NCBI RefSeq assembly: GCF_016918935.1
Contig: NZ_JAFFOB010000017.1
Span: 1-32,659 of the forward strand
DNA: 32,659 bases
Direction: 5' to 3'
From: Roseitranquillus sediminis
GTDB lineage: Bacteria; Pseudomonadota; Alphaproteobacteria; Rhodobacterales; Rhodobacteraceae
Made by a program: the position numbers and the translations under genes. The notes beneath the pieces were generated by a model. The model was not told the DNA's origin. It did not search any database and was given only the letters and a program-made list of their open reading frames with translations. Below are positions 9,164 through 17,540 of this stretch, piece after piece; position 1 is the stretch's first letter, and every line of letters starts with the position of its first letter.

Positions 9164-9843
9164 GCCGAAAGGCCCATGCTCCAGAAGTCGATCTCGAGCC
9201 GCGTCGCGGTGCGGAAGCGGTCGCAGAGGCGCGGCCAGCGCGGGCTTTGCTCCGGCGCCTCGCTTAGCCGGCGCACGACCGCCGCGTCGATGAGCGCCCC
9301 CACGTCGCGGCAGGTGGCCTGGTAGCTTTCGCCCGCATAGGTGGCGATCCAGTCGGAGTATGGCGTCTCGCCCGCCTCCGCCGCCAGCCGCGCGCCGATC
9401 TCGCCATAGCCCAGCACGCAGGGCGCCAGCGCCGCCAGCAGGTCGAGGAAGTCGCCCGAATAGCCGGCATCGAGCACGTAGCGGGTGTAGGCCAGATTCT
9501 GCGGCGCCTCCTCGGCGGCGAAGAGGTCGGCCTCGGAGATTCCCTCGGCGGCGCAGGTCTCGACGTGGAGGCACATCTCCTCGTCGATCAGCGCGTGGAC
9601 CGTGGCGGCGCAGGCCCGCATCTCGTCGAGCGTCTCGGCCTTGGTGACGCCGAGCGCCCAGGCGCGCGAGAAGTGGACTAGGAACACGTAGTCCTGCACG
9701 AGATAGCGCAGGAACGCCTGCCGCGGCAGCGTTCCGTCACGCAGCCCCTCGACGAACGGGTGGCGGGTATAGCCCTGCCACGCCGTGCCCGCGGCCGCGC
9801 GCCAGAGCGGGAAGGTCGCCCCGTAGCTCAGGCCGCAGCTCAC
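9160..9843 (-). CDS. tenA: TenA aminopyrimidine aminohydrolase
   Basis: Hydrolyses 4-amino-5-aminomethyl-2-methylpyrimidine to hydroxymethylpyrimidine (HMP), releasing ammonia, and in some species cleaves thiamine. The 227-residue helical protein keeps the catalytic cysteine C142 in APCVLGYGEIG (Cys135 of Bacillus TenA), the acidic residue D51 in QDYVFL and the C-terminal E217 in EIDFWSM. The start is GTG 9843, overlapping the thiY stop by 4 nt. Its place between the binding protein and ATPase of a ThiXYZ importer supports salvage of degraded thiamine feeding ThiD. The deformylase needed before TenA in the known salvage route (YlmB) is not in the window. Confidence 0.93.
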   Translation of the reverse strand: MSCGLSYGATFPLWRAAAGTAWQGYTRHPFVEGLRDGTLPRQAFLRYLVQDYVFLVHFSRAWALGVTKAETLDEMRACAATVHALIDEEMCLHVETCAAEGISEADLFAAEEAPQNLAYTRYVLDAGYSGDFLDLLAALAPCVLGYGEIGARLAAEAGETPYSDWIATYAGESYQATCRDVGALIDAAVVRRLSEAPEQSPRWPRLCDRFRTATRLEIDFWSMGLSA

Positions 9844-10775
9844 TCCGCCCCCAGGTCGACGGCGAGCGCGGAGACCGGCCGCGTCCCCTCGATCAGGCCC
9901 GCCTCCCCGAGGAATGTCTCGAACCGCGCATAGCGGCCTTCGTCGAGCGCTTCGGGGCGGAGCGCGAAGCGCGGGATCGTGTCGGCCCAGGCCCGCTCGT
10001 TCAGTTCGTCCTGCAGTTCGGGCGAGGTGCCGGCGAAGATCTCCCAGCTCTCCTGCGGGTGGTTGACGATGTACTGCGTGGCCTTCTCCGTCGCGGCCAG
10101 GAAGCGGCGGAGCACGTCGCGGTCCATCGTCTCGGGGTTGGCTACGTAGATCAGCTCGTCGTAGGCGGGCAGGCCCTCCTCCTCGAGGTAGAAGCAGCGG
10201 CCGGGGACGCCCTCGATCTCCATCTGGTTCAGCTCGAAGTTGCGGAAGGCGCCGATCACCGCGTCGACCTGCCCCGACATCAGCGCGGGCGAGAGTGACC
10301 AGTTCACGTTGACGAGCGCAATGTCGTCCATCGAGAGGCCGTTCCGCTCGAGGATCGAGGAGAGGAGCGCTTCCTCGACGCCGGCGACCGAAAAGCCGAC
10401 CTTGCGGCCCTCGAGGTCGGCGATCTCCTCGACGGGCCCGTCCTCCAGCACCAGGAGGCAGTTGAGCGGGGTGGCGACCAGCGTGCCGACGCGGACGAGC
10501 GGCATCCCCTCGGCCACCTGAAGGTGCAGCTGCGGCTGGTAGGAGATGGCGAGGTCGGCGCGTCCGGCGGCGGCCATCTTGGGCGGGTCGGCGGGGTCGG
10601 CGGGGGCGACGACCTCGACCTCCAGGCCCGCCTCCTCGAAGTAGCCCAGCTCCTCGGCGACCACGATCGGCCCGTGGTCGGGGTTCACGAACCAGTCGAG
10701 GATCAGGGTCATCCGGTCCTGCGCGGCGGCGGGCGTCGCGGCGAGGAGCGCGAGGATGGTCAGGCTGGCTTTCAT
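9840..10775 (-). CDS. thiY: ABC transporter substrate-binding protein, ThiY type
   Basis: A 311-residue periplasmic binding protein of the NMT1/ThiY family. A signal peptide ([18 protein letters not shown]) should be cut near residue 18, followed at once by the family start [15 protein letters not shown], which matches the LDWFxN motif of pyrimidine-binding ThiY proteins. ATG 10775 has an AGGAGA site and overlaps the thiF stop by 4 nt (ATGA); the long open frame upstream is a shadow of thiF. With tenA, thiZ and thiX it forms a complete uptake and salvage block for the thiamine pyrimidine moiety. Aminoalkane- or nitrate-type ligands are less likely given this context. Confidence 0.88.
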   Translation of the reverse strand: MKASLTILALLAATPAAAQDRMTLILDWFVNPDHGPIVVAEELGYFEEAGLEVEVVAPADPADPPKMAAAGRADLAISYQPQLHLQVAEGMPLVRVGTLVATPLNCLLVLEDGPVEEIADLEGRKVGFSVAGVEEALLSSILERNGLSMDDIALVNVNWSLSPALMSGQVDAVIGAFRNFELNQMEIEGVPGRCFYLEEEGLPAYDELIYVANPETMDRDVLRRFLAATEKATQYIVNHPQESWEIFAGTSPELQDELNERAWADTIPRFALRPEALDEGRYARFETFLGEAGLIEGTRPVSALAVDLGAE

Positions 10776-11755
10776 CGGGTCTCTCCTGTCGGGTCGCCGA
10801 GGGCGACGAGGCGGATGTCGCCGTCCCAGACGGCGGCGAGGCGTTCGGCCGCCTGCCACGAGCGCAGGCCGGTGCGGCAGCAGAGGACGGCGCGCTGGCC
10901 CGTGGCGGGCACCGGCCCGTCCGGTCCGAAGGCGGCGACGGGCAGGCGGCGGGCGGCCGCGTGGACCAGCGGCGCCTCGTCCTCGGCGCGCAGGTCGACG
11001 AGGAAGTCGCCCGCCGCGATCCCGGAGGGCGCGAGGAAGCGCGGCTGGCGCGCGGGCTCGGGGGCCGCGTCGAAGCGGAAGCCGCCGAAGCGGAGGGTCA
11101 GCGCGTCGACGGTGACGATCCGGCCCAGCGGCGAGGGCGCAATGCCCGCGAGGAGCGCCAGCGCCATCTGCGCCTGGAGCGCGCCGAGGATGCCCACGAC
11201 CGGCCCCAGCACCCCGTCCTCGGCGCAGGAGCCGAGGCGCTGCGGCAGGTCGGGGAAGACCGCGCGGAGGCTCGGGGCGCCGCCGCAGAAGGCGCCGGCG
11301 TAGCCCTCCGTCCCGATCACCGACGCGCTCACGAGCGGCAGGCCCGCCTCGCGGCAGATGTCGGAGAGGACGTAGCTCGCCGCGAAGCTGTCGGCGCAGT
11401 CGAGGACCAGGTCGACCCCCTCGCAGAGTGCGGCGGCGTTGGCGGGGTCGAGCGCCGCGACGACCGGCTCCACGCCGCAGTCGGCGTTCAGTGCGGCAAC
11501 GGCGGCGGCCGCGACCTCGGCCTTGGGGCGCCCGATGTCGGCTTCGCGGAAGAGCGTCTGGCGGTGGAGGTTCGTCGCCTCCACCCGGTCGGGATCGACG
11601 AGCCGGATCCGCCCCACTCCAGCCCCGCCGAGATACTGCAGGACCGGCGCCGCCAGCCCGCCCGCGCCCACGACCAGCACCCGCGCCGCGCCGAGCCGCG
11701 CCTGCCCCGCCGCGCCCAGCTCCGGCACCGCGACCTGGCGGGCGTAGCGGCTCAT
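10772..11755 (-). CDS. thiF: ThiS adenylyltransferase fused to a rhodanese domain
   Basis: Activates the C-terminal glycine of ThiS with ATP and, through its rhodanese domain, may pass sulfur to make ThiS thiocarboxylate for thiazole synthesis. The 327 residues comprise an E1-like domain (GxGG at 30-33, [13 protein letters not shown] at about 54-66, the SCAEDGVLG cysteine) and a C-terminal rhodanese domain whose active loop CRTGLRS starts at C293. The two CxxC pairs that bind structural zinc in E. coli ThiF/MoeB are absent: no cysteines occur in [16 protein letters not shown] beyond one, and none before the rhodanese part. The start is ATG 11755, overlapping thiE (ATGA), rather than the ATG six codons upstream. 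It could be called MoeB, but lying between thiE and thiY it is almost certainly ThiF. Confidence 0.88.
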   Translation of the reverse strand: MSRYARQVAVPELGAAGQARLGAARVLVVGAGGLAAPVLQYLGGAGVGRIRLVDPDRVEATNLHRQTLFREADIGRPKAEVAAAAVAALNADCGVEPVVAALDPANAAALCEGVDLVLDCADSFAASYVLSDICREAGLPLVSASVIGTEGYAGAFCGGAPSLRAVFPDLPQRLGSCAEDGVLGPVVGILGALQAQMALALLAGIAPSPLGRIVTVDALTLRFGGFRFDAAPEPARQPRFLAPSGIAAGDFLVDLRAEDEAPLVHAAARRLPVAAFGPDGPVPATGQRAVLCCRTGLRSWQAAERLAAVWDGDIRLVALGDPTGETR

Positions 11756-12348
11756 CGCGTCGCCTCGATCCAACGGCGCACTTGGCCCTCCGGGTCGTCA
11801 TTGAGGGTGATGTCGGTGACCGCCGAGACGATGTCGGCCCCGGCCGCGAAGGCGCCTGTGGCGCGGCCGGGGGTCATCCCGCCGATGGCGACGAGGGGCA
11901 GATCGCCCACCAGGCGCTTCCATTCGGCGACGCGGCCGAGGCCCTGCTCGTGCCACTTCATCTTCTTGAGGATCGTCGGATAGACCGGCCCCAGCGCCAC
12001 GTAGTCGGGCGCGAGCGAGAGCGCCCGGTCGAGTTCGGCATGGTCGTGCGTGCTGATCCCGAGCCTCAGACCCGCCCGCCGGACCGCACCGAGGTCTGCG
12101 GTGTCGAGGTCCTCCTGCCCCAGATGTACCCAGTCGCAACCCGCGTCGATCGCGATGCGCCAGTGGTCGTTCACGACCAGCACCGCGCCGTGCCGCCGGC
12201 AGAGCGCCTGTGCCTCCGGGACGATCTCGTGCAGCTCCGCCTCGGACAGGTCCTTGAGCCTGAGCTGCACGAGGCGCACGCCAAGCGGCAGGGTGCGCTC
12301 GAGCCAGCCGAGGCCATCGAAGATCGGGTAGAAGCGGTCGAGCGTCAT
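11752..12348 (-). CDS. thiE: Thiamine phosphate synthase
   Basis: Joins HMP-pyrophosphate and thiazole phosphate to thiamine phosphate. The 198-residue TIM barrel keeps the substrate-binding landmarks VQLRLKD (normally QLREK), [36 protein letters not shown] and [10 protein letters not shown]. The usual TxTKxD after GPxFxT is replaced by [12 protein letters not shown], which I associate with a divergent alphaproteobacterial ThiE group. Both ends overlap neighbours by 4 nt (thiG upstream, thiF downstream). The product call is safe from context; kinetic consequences of the changed loop are unknown. Confidence 0.93.
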   Translation of the reverse strand: MTLDRFYPIFDGLGWLERTLPLGVRLVQLRLKDLSEAELHEIVPEAQALCRRHGAVLVVNDHWRIAIDAGCDWVHLGQEDLDTADLGAVRRAGLRLGISTHDHAELDRALSLAPDYVALGPVYPTILKKMKWHEQGLGRVAEWKRLVGDLPLVAIGGMTPGRATGAFAAGADIVSAVTDITLNDDPEGQVRRWIEATR

Positions 12349-13115
12349 TCCAGGAACGCCCGCCCGATCACCGGGGTCGAGGGCGCGGCCATGTCGCGCG
12401 GCTCCATCGGGTCGGCCTCACAGGCGAGCCGCCCCGCCTCGACCGCCCTGGCGAAGCCCTCGGCCATCGCCGCCGGATCGCCCGCCTTCGCCACCGCCGT
12501 GTTCAGCAGGACCGCGTCGTAGCCCATCTCCATCGCCATCGCCGCCTGGCTCGGCAGGCCGAGGCCCGCATCGACCACCATCGGCACGTCCGGGAACTGC
12601 GCCCGGAGGGTGCGGAGGCCGTAGATGTTTGTCAGGCCGAGACCCGTGCCGATCGGCGCGCCCCAGGGCATCAGCACCTCGCACCCGGCGGCGAGCAGCC
12701 GGTCGGCCAGCACCACGTCCTCGGTCGTGTAGGGAAAGACCTGGAAACCGTCGTCCGTCAGGATCCGCGCCGCCTCGACGAGGCCGAACGGGTCGGGCTG
12801 CAGCGTGTCGGCGTGGCCGATGACCTCGAGCTTGATCCAATTCGTGTCGAAGAGCTCGCGCGCCATCCGCGCCGTCGTCACCGCCTCGCGCGCCGAATGG
12901 CAGCCGGCGGTGTTCGGCAGGATCTGGACGCCCAGCTCGCGGATGAGGTCCCAGAAGGCGGCGCCCGCGCGCTCGCCCCCCGCCTCGCGCCGGACGGAGA
13001 CGGTGGCGATGCCCGCGCCCGAGCGGCGGAACGCCTCGCCGAGCGCCGCGGGCGAGGGATACTGTGCCGTCCCCAGCATCAGGCGCGAAGCGATCTCGGT
13101 GCCGTAGAGCCGCAT
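12345..13115 (-). CDS. thiG: Thiazole synthase
   Basis: Builds the thiazole phosphate ring from deoxyxylulose phosphate, ThiS thiocarboxylate and dehydroglycine. The 256-residue protein has the Schiff-base lysine K95 in [14 protein letters not shown] (about 67-72), the [11 protein letters not shown] loop (about 148-158) and [13 protein letters not shown]. It begins one base after the thiS stop and overlaps thiE by 4 nt. With ThiO as the glycine oxidase partner it forms the aerobic thiazole route. Confidence 0.96.
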   Translation of the reverse strand: MRLYGTEIASRLMLGTAQYPSPAALGEAFRRSGAGIATVSVRREAGGERAGAAFWDLIRELGVQILPNTAGCHSAREAVTTARMARELFDTNWIKLEVIGHADTLQPDPFGLVEAARILTDDGFQVFPYTTEDVVLADRLLAAGCEVLMPWGAPIGTGLGLTNIYGLRTLRAQFPDVPMVVDAGLGLPSQAAMAMEMGYDAVLLNTAVAKAGDPAAMAEGFARAVEAGRLACEADPMEPRDMAAPSTPVIGRAFLE

Positions 13116-13116
13116 C

Positions 13117-13314
13117 TCAGCCCCCCTGCCGCGGCGCCACGACCTCGACCCGGTCGCCGGGGGCGAGCCGCGTCGCGCCCCGTGCCGCCGCCGGCACGAA
13201 GTCCTCGTTCAGCGCCGTGGCGACGCGGCCGTCGCCGTAGCCAAGCTCGTCGAGAAGGGCGGCGAGGGTCTCGGCGCTGACGTCGCGCCCCTCGCCGTTA
13301 ACCATGATCTTCAT
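13117..13314 (-). CDS. thiS: Sulfur carrier protein ThiS
   Basis: A 65-residue ubiquitin-fold carrier that ends in the required Gly-Gly (APRQGG), the glycine adenylated by ThiF and converted to thiocarboxylate. It has [12 protein letters not shown] as the first strand, the LLDELGY helix and [11 protein letters not shown], all family-typical. ATG 13314 lies inside the 3' end of thiO (17-base overlap), and the stop is one base before the thiG start. Confidence 0.95.
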   Translation of the reverse strand: MKIMVNGEGRDVSAETLAALLDELGYGDGRVATALNEDFVPAAARGATRLAPGDRVEVVAPRQGG

Positions 13315-14275
13315 GCCAAAGCTCCGGTCTCGTCCCGTCGGAGGCCGCCTCCGCCGCCATCCGCGCCAGCGCGGGCGCGAGCAAAAAGCCGTGGCGGAAG
13401 AGGCCGTTGACGTGGATCGTGTCGCCGCGCCGCCCGAGGCGCGGCAGGTTGTCGGGAAAGGCGGGGCGGGCGTCGGCGCCGATCTCCACGAGCTCGGCCT
13501 CGCCGAAGGCCGGGTGCAGCGCATAGGCCGCGGAGAGCAGCTCCAGCACCGAGCGGACGCGGCGCACGCGCTCATCGCTCTCGATCTGGGTCGCGCCCAG
13601 CATGAAGCGCCCGTCGCCGCGCGGCACCACGTAGAGCGGAAAGCGCGGATGGAGCAGGCGCACGGGGCGGGTGAGGCGGATCTCGGGCGCGCGCAGCACC
13701 GCCATCTCGCCCTTGACCCCGCGCAGGTCCGGCAGGACGTCGCGCGCCGCGAGGCCGCGGCAGTCGAAGGTGAGGTCCGCCGGTCCGCCGGGCTCGGCGG
13801 CGAAGGCGACGCCCTCTCCCGCCAGCCGGTCGCGCAGGTGGCCGAGCGCCGCGCGCGGATCGAGATGCGCCTCGTCCGGGAAGTAGAGCGCCCGGTCGAA
13901 GCGGCCCGCGAGCTCGGGCTCGAGCGCGGCGAGGGCGGCCTCGTCGAGCATCCGGTGGCCCTCCGTGCGCCTCGCGAAGCGGTCGAGCTCGCGCCGGTCC
14001 CGGCCGAGCGTCACAACGAGCGTGCCGCGCCCCTCGACCGCGACGCCCTGGCGCCGCCACCAGCCGGCGGCCTCGCGCCCCAGCCGCACCACGGGTTCCT
14101 CGGCCGCCTCCCCCTCGCAGAAGGGGGCGAGCATGCCCCCTGCCCACCACGAGCAGCCATGCGGGCCGGGCCGGGGCGCGGGATCGACGACCGACACCTT
14201 GCAGCCCCGCGCGACGAGCTCGGTGGCCACGCAGAGCCCGGCGACGCCGGCGCCAAGGACGCGCGCCCGCGTCAC
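13298..14275 (-). CDS. thiO: Glycine oxidase ThiO
   Basis: An FAD-dependent oxidase that turns glycine into dehydroglycine for ThiG. The 325-residue protein has the dinucleotide motif GAGVAGL at about 8-14 with an acidic residue near 31 (SVVDPAP), the CSWWAGGMLAP segment of the DAO fold, a Leu/Arg-rich middle, and the C-terminal GLFRHGFLLAPALA FAD loop. The start is GTG 14275, which overlaps the thiD stop by 4 nt; the longer frame upstream is a thiD shadow. Confidence 0.92.
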   Translation of the reverse strand: MTRARVLGAGVAGLCVATELVARGCKVSVVDPAPRPGPHGCSWWAGGMLAPFCEGEAAEEPVVRLGREAAGWWRRQGVAVEGRGTLVVTLGRDRRELDRFARRTEGHRMLDEAALAALEPELAGRFDRALYFPDEAHLDPRAALGHLRDRLAGEGVAFAAEPGGPADLTFDCRGLAARDVLPDLRGVKGEMAVLRAPEIRLTRPVRLLHPRFPLYVVPRGDGRFMLGATQIESDERVRRVRSVLELLSAAYALHPAFGEAELVEIGADARPAFPDNLPRLGRRGDTIHVNGLFRHGFLLAPALARMAAEAASDGTRPELWHEDHG

Positions 14276-15075
14276 GGCCAGACCGCGTGGAAGTGATGGA
14301 CCGGGCCGTGCCCGCCGCCGATCCCCAGCCGGTCCGCCCCGGCGATCGCCCGATGCAGCCAGGCCTGCGCGCGGCGCACCGCCTCCTCCGCCGCGGCGCC
14401 CTTGGCGAGCTCCGCCGCGATGGCCGACGAGAGCGAGCATCCCGTGCCGTGCGTGTTGCGGGTGGCGAGCCGCGGCTGCTCGAGCGCGACGACGCCCTCC
14501 CGCGTCACCAACCGGTCGATGCAGGACGGCCCCGCCGCGTGCCCGCCCTTCATCAGCACCGCCCGCGCGCCGAGGTCGAGCAGCGCCCGCCCCTGCGCCT
14601 CCGCCTCCTGCGCGTCGCGCGCGGGCGCGCGGCCGAGCAGGCGCGCGGCCTCGGGGAGGTTCGGCGTCAGGATGTCCGCGCGGCCGAGCAGCCGCTCGAC
14701 GAGGGCCGTCTCGGCCTCGGCGGTCAGGAGCGGATCGCCGGACTTCGCGACCATGACCGGGTCGAGGACCACCGGCCCGCCATGGCCCTCGAGCGCGGCG
14801 GCGACCGCGGCGACGATGTCGGGCGAGGCCAGCATCCCGATCTTGATCGCGCCCGGCGGGATGTCCTCGAGCACCGCCGCGATCTGTGCCGCGACCATGG
14901 CGGGCGACACGGTCTCGACCGCCGAGACGCCGCGCGTGTTCTGCGCGGTGACAGCGGTGACCGCGCTCGTGCCGTAGACGCCGAGCGCCGAGAACGTCTT
15001 GAGATCGGCCTGGATGCCGGCGCCGCCGCCGCTGTCCGAGCCCGCGATCGTCAGTGCCGATGGATGCGGCGTCAT
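14272..15075 (-). CDS. thiD: Hydroxymethylpyrimidine/phosphomethylpyrimidine kinase
   Basis: Phosphorylates HMP twice to HMP-pyrophosphate, the pyrimidine substrate of ThiE. The 267-residue ribokinase-fold protein has the N-terminal TIAGSDSGGGAGIQADLK (about residues 9-26), VMVAKSGDPLL, the ATP-region NLPEAARLL and the anion-hole/catalytic HGTGCSLSSAIA near residue 210. It is the first gene after the TPP riboswitch, so the whole ten-gene operon should be TPP-controlled. It starts at ATG 15075 behind GGGGGAAGAG, part of which lies in a possible sequestering hairpin. Confidence 0.96.
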   Translation of the reverse strand: MTPHPSALTIAGSDSGGGAGIQADLKTFSALGVYGTSAVTAVTAQNTRGVSAVETVSPAMVAAQIAAVLEDIPPGAIKIGMLASPDIVAAVAAALEGHGGPVVLDPVMVAKSGDPLLTAEAETALVERLLGRADILTPNLPEAARLLGRAPARDAQEAEAQGRALLDLGARAVLMKGGHAAGPSCIDRLVTREGVVALEQPRLATRNTHGTGCSLSSAIAAELAKGAAAEEAVRRAQAWLHRAIAGADRLGIGGGHGPVHHFHAVWP

Positions 15076-15080
15076 CTCTT

Positions 15081-15100
15081 CCCCCGGCCGGTCAGGGGGG
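15081..15100 (-). promoter_or_regulatory. Possible expression-platform hairpin over the thiD ribosome site
   Basis: In the transcript, CCCCC(C) at 15100-15095 can pair with GGGGG at 15085-15081, the 5' part of the thiD ribosome-binding region (GGGGGAAGAG-ATG). A hairpin here would hide the start site, in line with translational control that is usual for TPP riboswitches of proteobacteria. The pairing is seen; its role is inferred. Confidence 0.45.
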
Positions 15101-15146
15101 AGGAGGAAAAGGCGCCGGGCATTCAGCCGGGCCAGATCGTTCTCCG

Positions 15147-15222
15147 TTCCCTACGCCGGCATTGCCCGGATCAGGTTCGATGGGTTGGCTCGCGCCTCTC
15201 AGCCCCGGACGGGACACCCCAA
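15147..15222 (-). promoter_or_regulatory. TPP (THI-box) riboswitch
   Basis: On the - strand the conserved blocks of the thiamine pyrophosphate aptamer appear in order: GGGGTGTCCC (5' side of P1/P2), CTGAGAGG at 15202-15195, the ACCC...GAACCTGATC block around 15185-15169, and GCGTAGGGAA at 15156-15147. They precede thiD by about 70 bases and follow a candidate promoter start site by a few bases. Binding of TPP should lower expression of thiD and the downstream thiamine genes. Confidence 0.96.
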
Positions 15223-15234
15223 CGGATGTCGCGA

Positions 15235-15263
15235 ACCCTAGCCAGCGGAGGATCGGGGTGCAA
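15235..15263 (-). promoter_or_regulatory. Candidate promoter of the thiamine operon
   Basis: On the - strand TTGCAC (15263-15258), a 17-base spacer and TAGGGT (15240-15235) would place the transcript start at about 15228, just before the riboswitch. The -35 fits alphaproteobacterial TTGC promoters and the -10 is only moderate. Confidence 0.45.
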
Positions 15264-15405
15264 GCGCGCGAGGTGCGCGGCGGCCGGCACGATGCAGGGC
15301 TTTCATCTGCGGCGCGACGCGGGCCGGTAGGGCACGCGAGAAAGTCCCCGGCCGGCGGCGTGCAGGCGCTTCCCGTCTCTCGTGCTGTGCACCAGGGCCA
15401 GCGGA

Positions 15406-16275
15406 TCAGCTCCGCGGCAGGGCGTCCAGGTAGCGGCCGTAGGCGGTCTTGCCGAAGAGCGCGGCGCGCTCGGCGAGCGCCGCGTCGGAGATCCAGCCCT
15501 GCCGCCAGGCGATCTCGTCGGGGCTGCCGGTCTGCAGGCCCTGCCGGTCGGTCAGGGTGCGCACGAAGTTGCCGGCGTCGAGCAGGCTCGCATGGGTGCC
15601 GGTGTCGAGCCAGGCATAGCCGCGGCCCATCTTCTGCACGTCGAGCTGCCCGTCGGCGAGATACATCTCGAGGAGCGTGGTGATCTCGAGCTCGCCGCGC
15701 GCCGAGGGGCGCACCTCGGCCGCGCGTTCGGGCGCGGTCCCGTCGAGGAAGTAGAGCCCGGTGACGGCATAATGCGAGGGCGGCACCTCGGGCTTTTCCA
15801 CGATGCCCTTCACCCGATCGCCGTCGAAGTCGACCACGCCGTAGCGCTCGGGGTCGGCGACGTAGTAGCCGAAGACGGTGCCGCCCTGCTCGCGCCGGTC
15901 GGCCTCGGCCATCAGCCCGGGCAGGCCGTGGCCGAAGAAGATGTTGTCGCCCAGCACCATCGCCGAGGGCGCGCCGTCGAGGAAGTCGCGGGCGAGCAGG
16001 TAGGCCTGCGCCAGCCCCTCGGGCTCGGGCTGCACGATCCACTCGAAGCTCAGGCCCCACTGCGAGCCGTCCTGCAGCAGGCGGCGGAACTGGTCCTGGT
16101 CGCCGGGGGTGGTGATGATCGCGATCTCGCGGATGCCGGCCAGCATCAGGACGCTCAGCGGATAGTAGATCATCGGCTTGTCGTAGATCGGCAGGAGCTG
16201 CTTCGAGACGCCCATGGTGATGGGATAGAGCCGCGTGCCCGATCCGCCCGCCAGAATGATCCCCTTGCGCCGCAT
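15406..16275 (-). CDS. rmlA: Glucose-1-phosphate thymidylyltransferase
   Basis: Makes dTDP-glucose from glucose-1-phosphate and dTTP, the first step to dTDP-deoxysugars. The 289-residue length is typical. The nucleotide loop LAGGSGTRLYP (about 8-18), SKQLLPIYDKPMIYYPLS, VLGDNIFFGHGL (about 107-118), VVEKPEV-like GIVEKPEVPPS and WLDTGTHASLLDA are all standard RmlA. ATG 16275 has a GAGAGG site. It lies 86 bases downstream of the acyltransferase on the same strand and ends 142 bases before the thiamine promoter. No rmlB, rmlC or rmlD accompanies it; the divergent FdtA/FdtB genes suggest the product is a 3-amino-dideoxyhexose rather than rhamnose. Confidence 0.95.
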   Translation of the reverse strand: MRRKGIILAGGSGTRLYPITMGVSKQLLPIYDKPMIYYPLSVLMLAGIREIAIITTPGDQDQFRRLLQDGSQWGLSFEWIVQPEPEGLAQAYLLARDFLDGAPSAMVLGDNIFFGHGLPGLMAEADRREQGGTVFGYYVADPERYGVVDFDGDRVKGIVEKPEVPPSHYAVTGLYFLDGTAPERAAEVRPSARGELEITTLLEMYLADGQLDVQKMGRGYAWLDTGTHASLLDAGNFVRTLTDRQGLQTGSPDEIAWRQGWISDAALAERAALFGKTAYGRYLDALPRS

Positions 16276-16361
16276 ACCCGTCCTCTCGCCTGTTCGCCCG
16301 GGCCATAGCAGGTCGCCCCGCGGCCGTCTGCCCCGCGAAGGACGGTATCGTGAACGCCGCC

Positions 16362-16817
16362 CTAGCCCTCGCGAAGGGTCCGCGCCGGGTTGCCGACGAC
16401 GACGGCGCCCGGCGGTACGGACTTCGTCACCACCGCGCCCGCGCCCACCATCGCCCCCGCCCCGATGGTGAGGCCGGCGAGGATCGTGGCGTTGGCGCCG
16501 ATCGAGGCGCCGTCCTCGATCAACGTCCGCGCGAACGCCTCCGGGCGCTGCCGGCTGCGCGGGAAGAGGTCGTTGGTGAAGGTGGCGTTGGGGCCGATGA
16601 AGACGTCGTCGCCCACCCGCAGCCCGTCCCAGAGCTGCACCCCGCTCTTGACCGTGACCCGGTCGCCCACGACCACGTCGCCCTCGATCAGGCACTGCGC
16701 GCAGATGTTGCAGTCGCGCCCGATCCGCGCCCCCTCGAGCACCACGACGAACTGCCAGATCCGCGTCCCCGCGCCGATCGCGTCGGTCATCACGTCGGCC
16801 AGCCGGTGTATCGTCAT
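16362..16817 (-). CDS. Hexapeptide acetyltransferase, probable sugar-nucleotide N-acyltransferase (FdtC/WxcM-N type)
   Basis: A 151-residue left-handed beta-helix transferase built of hexapeptide repeats (for example [39 protein letters not shown]). The order [47 protein letters not shown] matches the group that N-acylates dTDP-3-amino-3,6-dideoxyhexoses (FdtC/QdtC), which in WxcM proteins is fused in front of a FdtA-like ketoisomerase. Here the ketoisomerase is a separate gene on the other strand, 309 bases away. ATG 16817 follows GGGAGG. It forms a short operon with rmlA. The exact acyl group and sugar are not decidable from sequence. Confidence 0.82.
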   Translation of the reverse strand: MTIHRLADVMTDAIGAGTRIWQFVVVLEGARIGRDCNICAQCLIEGDVVVGDRVTVKSGVQLWDGLRVGDDVFIGPNATFTNDLFPRSRQRPEAFARTLIEDGASIGANATILAGLTIGAGAMVGAGAVVTKSVPPGAVVVGNPARTLREG

Positions 16818-17126
16818 GCCTCGCCTCCCATTTCCGTCCTCCGGCCTATGCCAATCGCGCCTGCCGCGAAAGGCGGAGGCCGCTGCCCTTGCCGGTTGCG
16901 ACGGGGCGCGGCTATGGTCCGCCCCGCGATCCCCTTCGGAAGGCAGGCCGGTGACGACGACAGGCGCACGAGCAGACCGTCCCGACCCAGGCCGCGATGG
17001 TGAGGTGAGAAACGAGGTGTGTTCTCGGTGCGGGGCTGCAGGGCGGGCGCGATGACCCAATCGGAATCTTGATCTCACGCCTCAGAGTTCCGCAACTTAC
17101 GGACTGAGAACGAAGGCTAATGAACT
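16818..17126. promoter_or_regulatory. Divergent intergenic region between acyltransferase and fdtA
   Basis: 309 bases that must hold promoters for both directions. The left two thirds are as G/C-rich as the neighbours; from about 17050 the sequence becomes A/T-richer and stays so through fdtA. An imperfect stem-loop in the probable fdtA leader pairs CTCAG (17081-17085) with CTGAG (17104-17108) and TCCG (17089-17092) with CGGA (17100-17103). GAAGG at 17112-17116 is the ribosome site for ATG 17127. I found no convincing -35/-10 pair in either direction. Confidence 0.4.
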
Positions 17127-17540
17127 ATGTCAATCCATCGTTGTAAAGTTCTGGATCTACCGAAGATCTCTGATCCACGCGGTAATCTCACCTTTATTGA
17201 GGGGGGCAGTCATATCCCCTTCGACATCCGACGGGTCTACTACCTCTATGACGTACCAGGCGGGGCAGAACGCGGCGGGCATGCACACAAGGACCTTTCG
17301 CAACTAATCATTGCCATGTCAGGCAGCTTCGATGCTGTGCTCGACGACGGACGGGAAAAGAAGCGAGTGCATTTGAACCGCTCTTACAACGGAATCTATG
17401 TTTGTCCTATGATCTGGCGCGAATTGGACAACTTTTCCTCTGGCGCAGTCTGCCTAGTGCTCGCCTCGAATCTCTATGACGAGGCAGACTATTATCGAGA
17501 TTACGACGAATTCCTTCATGCTCAAGGAATCGGTGGATGA
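17127..17540 (+). CDS. fdtA: dTDP-6-deoxy-hexos-4-ulose 3,4-ketoisomerase (FdtA/QdtA type)
   Basis: A 137-residue single cupin that moves the keto group of dTDP-4-keto-6-deoxyglucose from C4 to C3, preparing it for amination. It has the family start [20 protein letters not shown] and the metal-less active-site motif [12 protein letters not shown] (H52, H54), followed by [18 protein letters not shown] and a Tyr/Asp-rich [13 protein letters not shown] end. It overlaps the aminotransferase gene by 4 nt (ATGA), which supports the assignment. Base use is strikingly different from its neighbours: 188 of 360 bases in 17161-17520 are G or C (about 52%, hand count), with many A/T-ending codons. FdtA (Fuc3N route) and QdtA (Qui3N route) cannot be told apart here. 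Confidence 0.88.
   Translation: MSIHRCKVLDLPKISDPRGNLTFIEGGSHIPFDIRRVYYLYDVPGGAERGGHAHKDLSQLIIAMSGSFDAVLDDGREKKRVHLNRSYNGIYVCPMIWRELDNFSSGAVCLVLASNLYDEADYYRDYDEFLHAQGIGG

Noticed and set aside
11756-11773. Upstream ATG of thiF giving six extra residues (MDRGDA)
   Set aside because: The ATG at 11755 overlaps the thiE stop in the 4-nt pattern used throughout the operon and starts at the family N-terminus.
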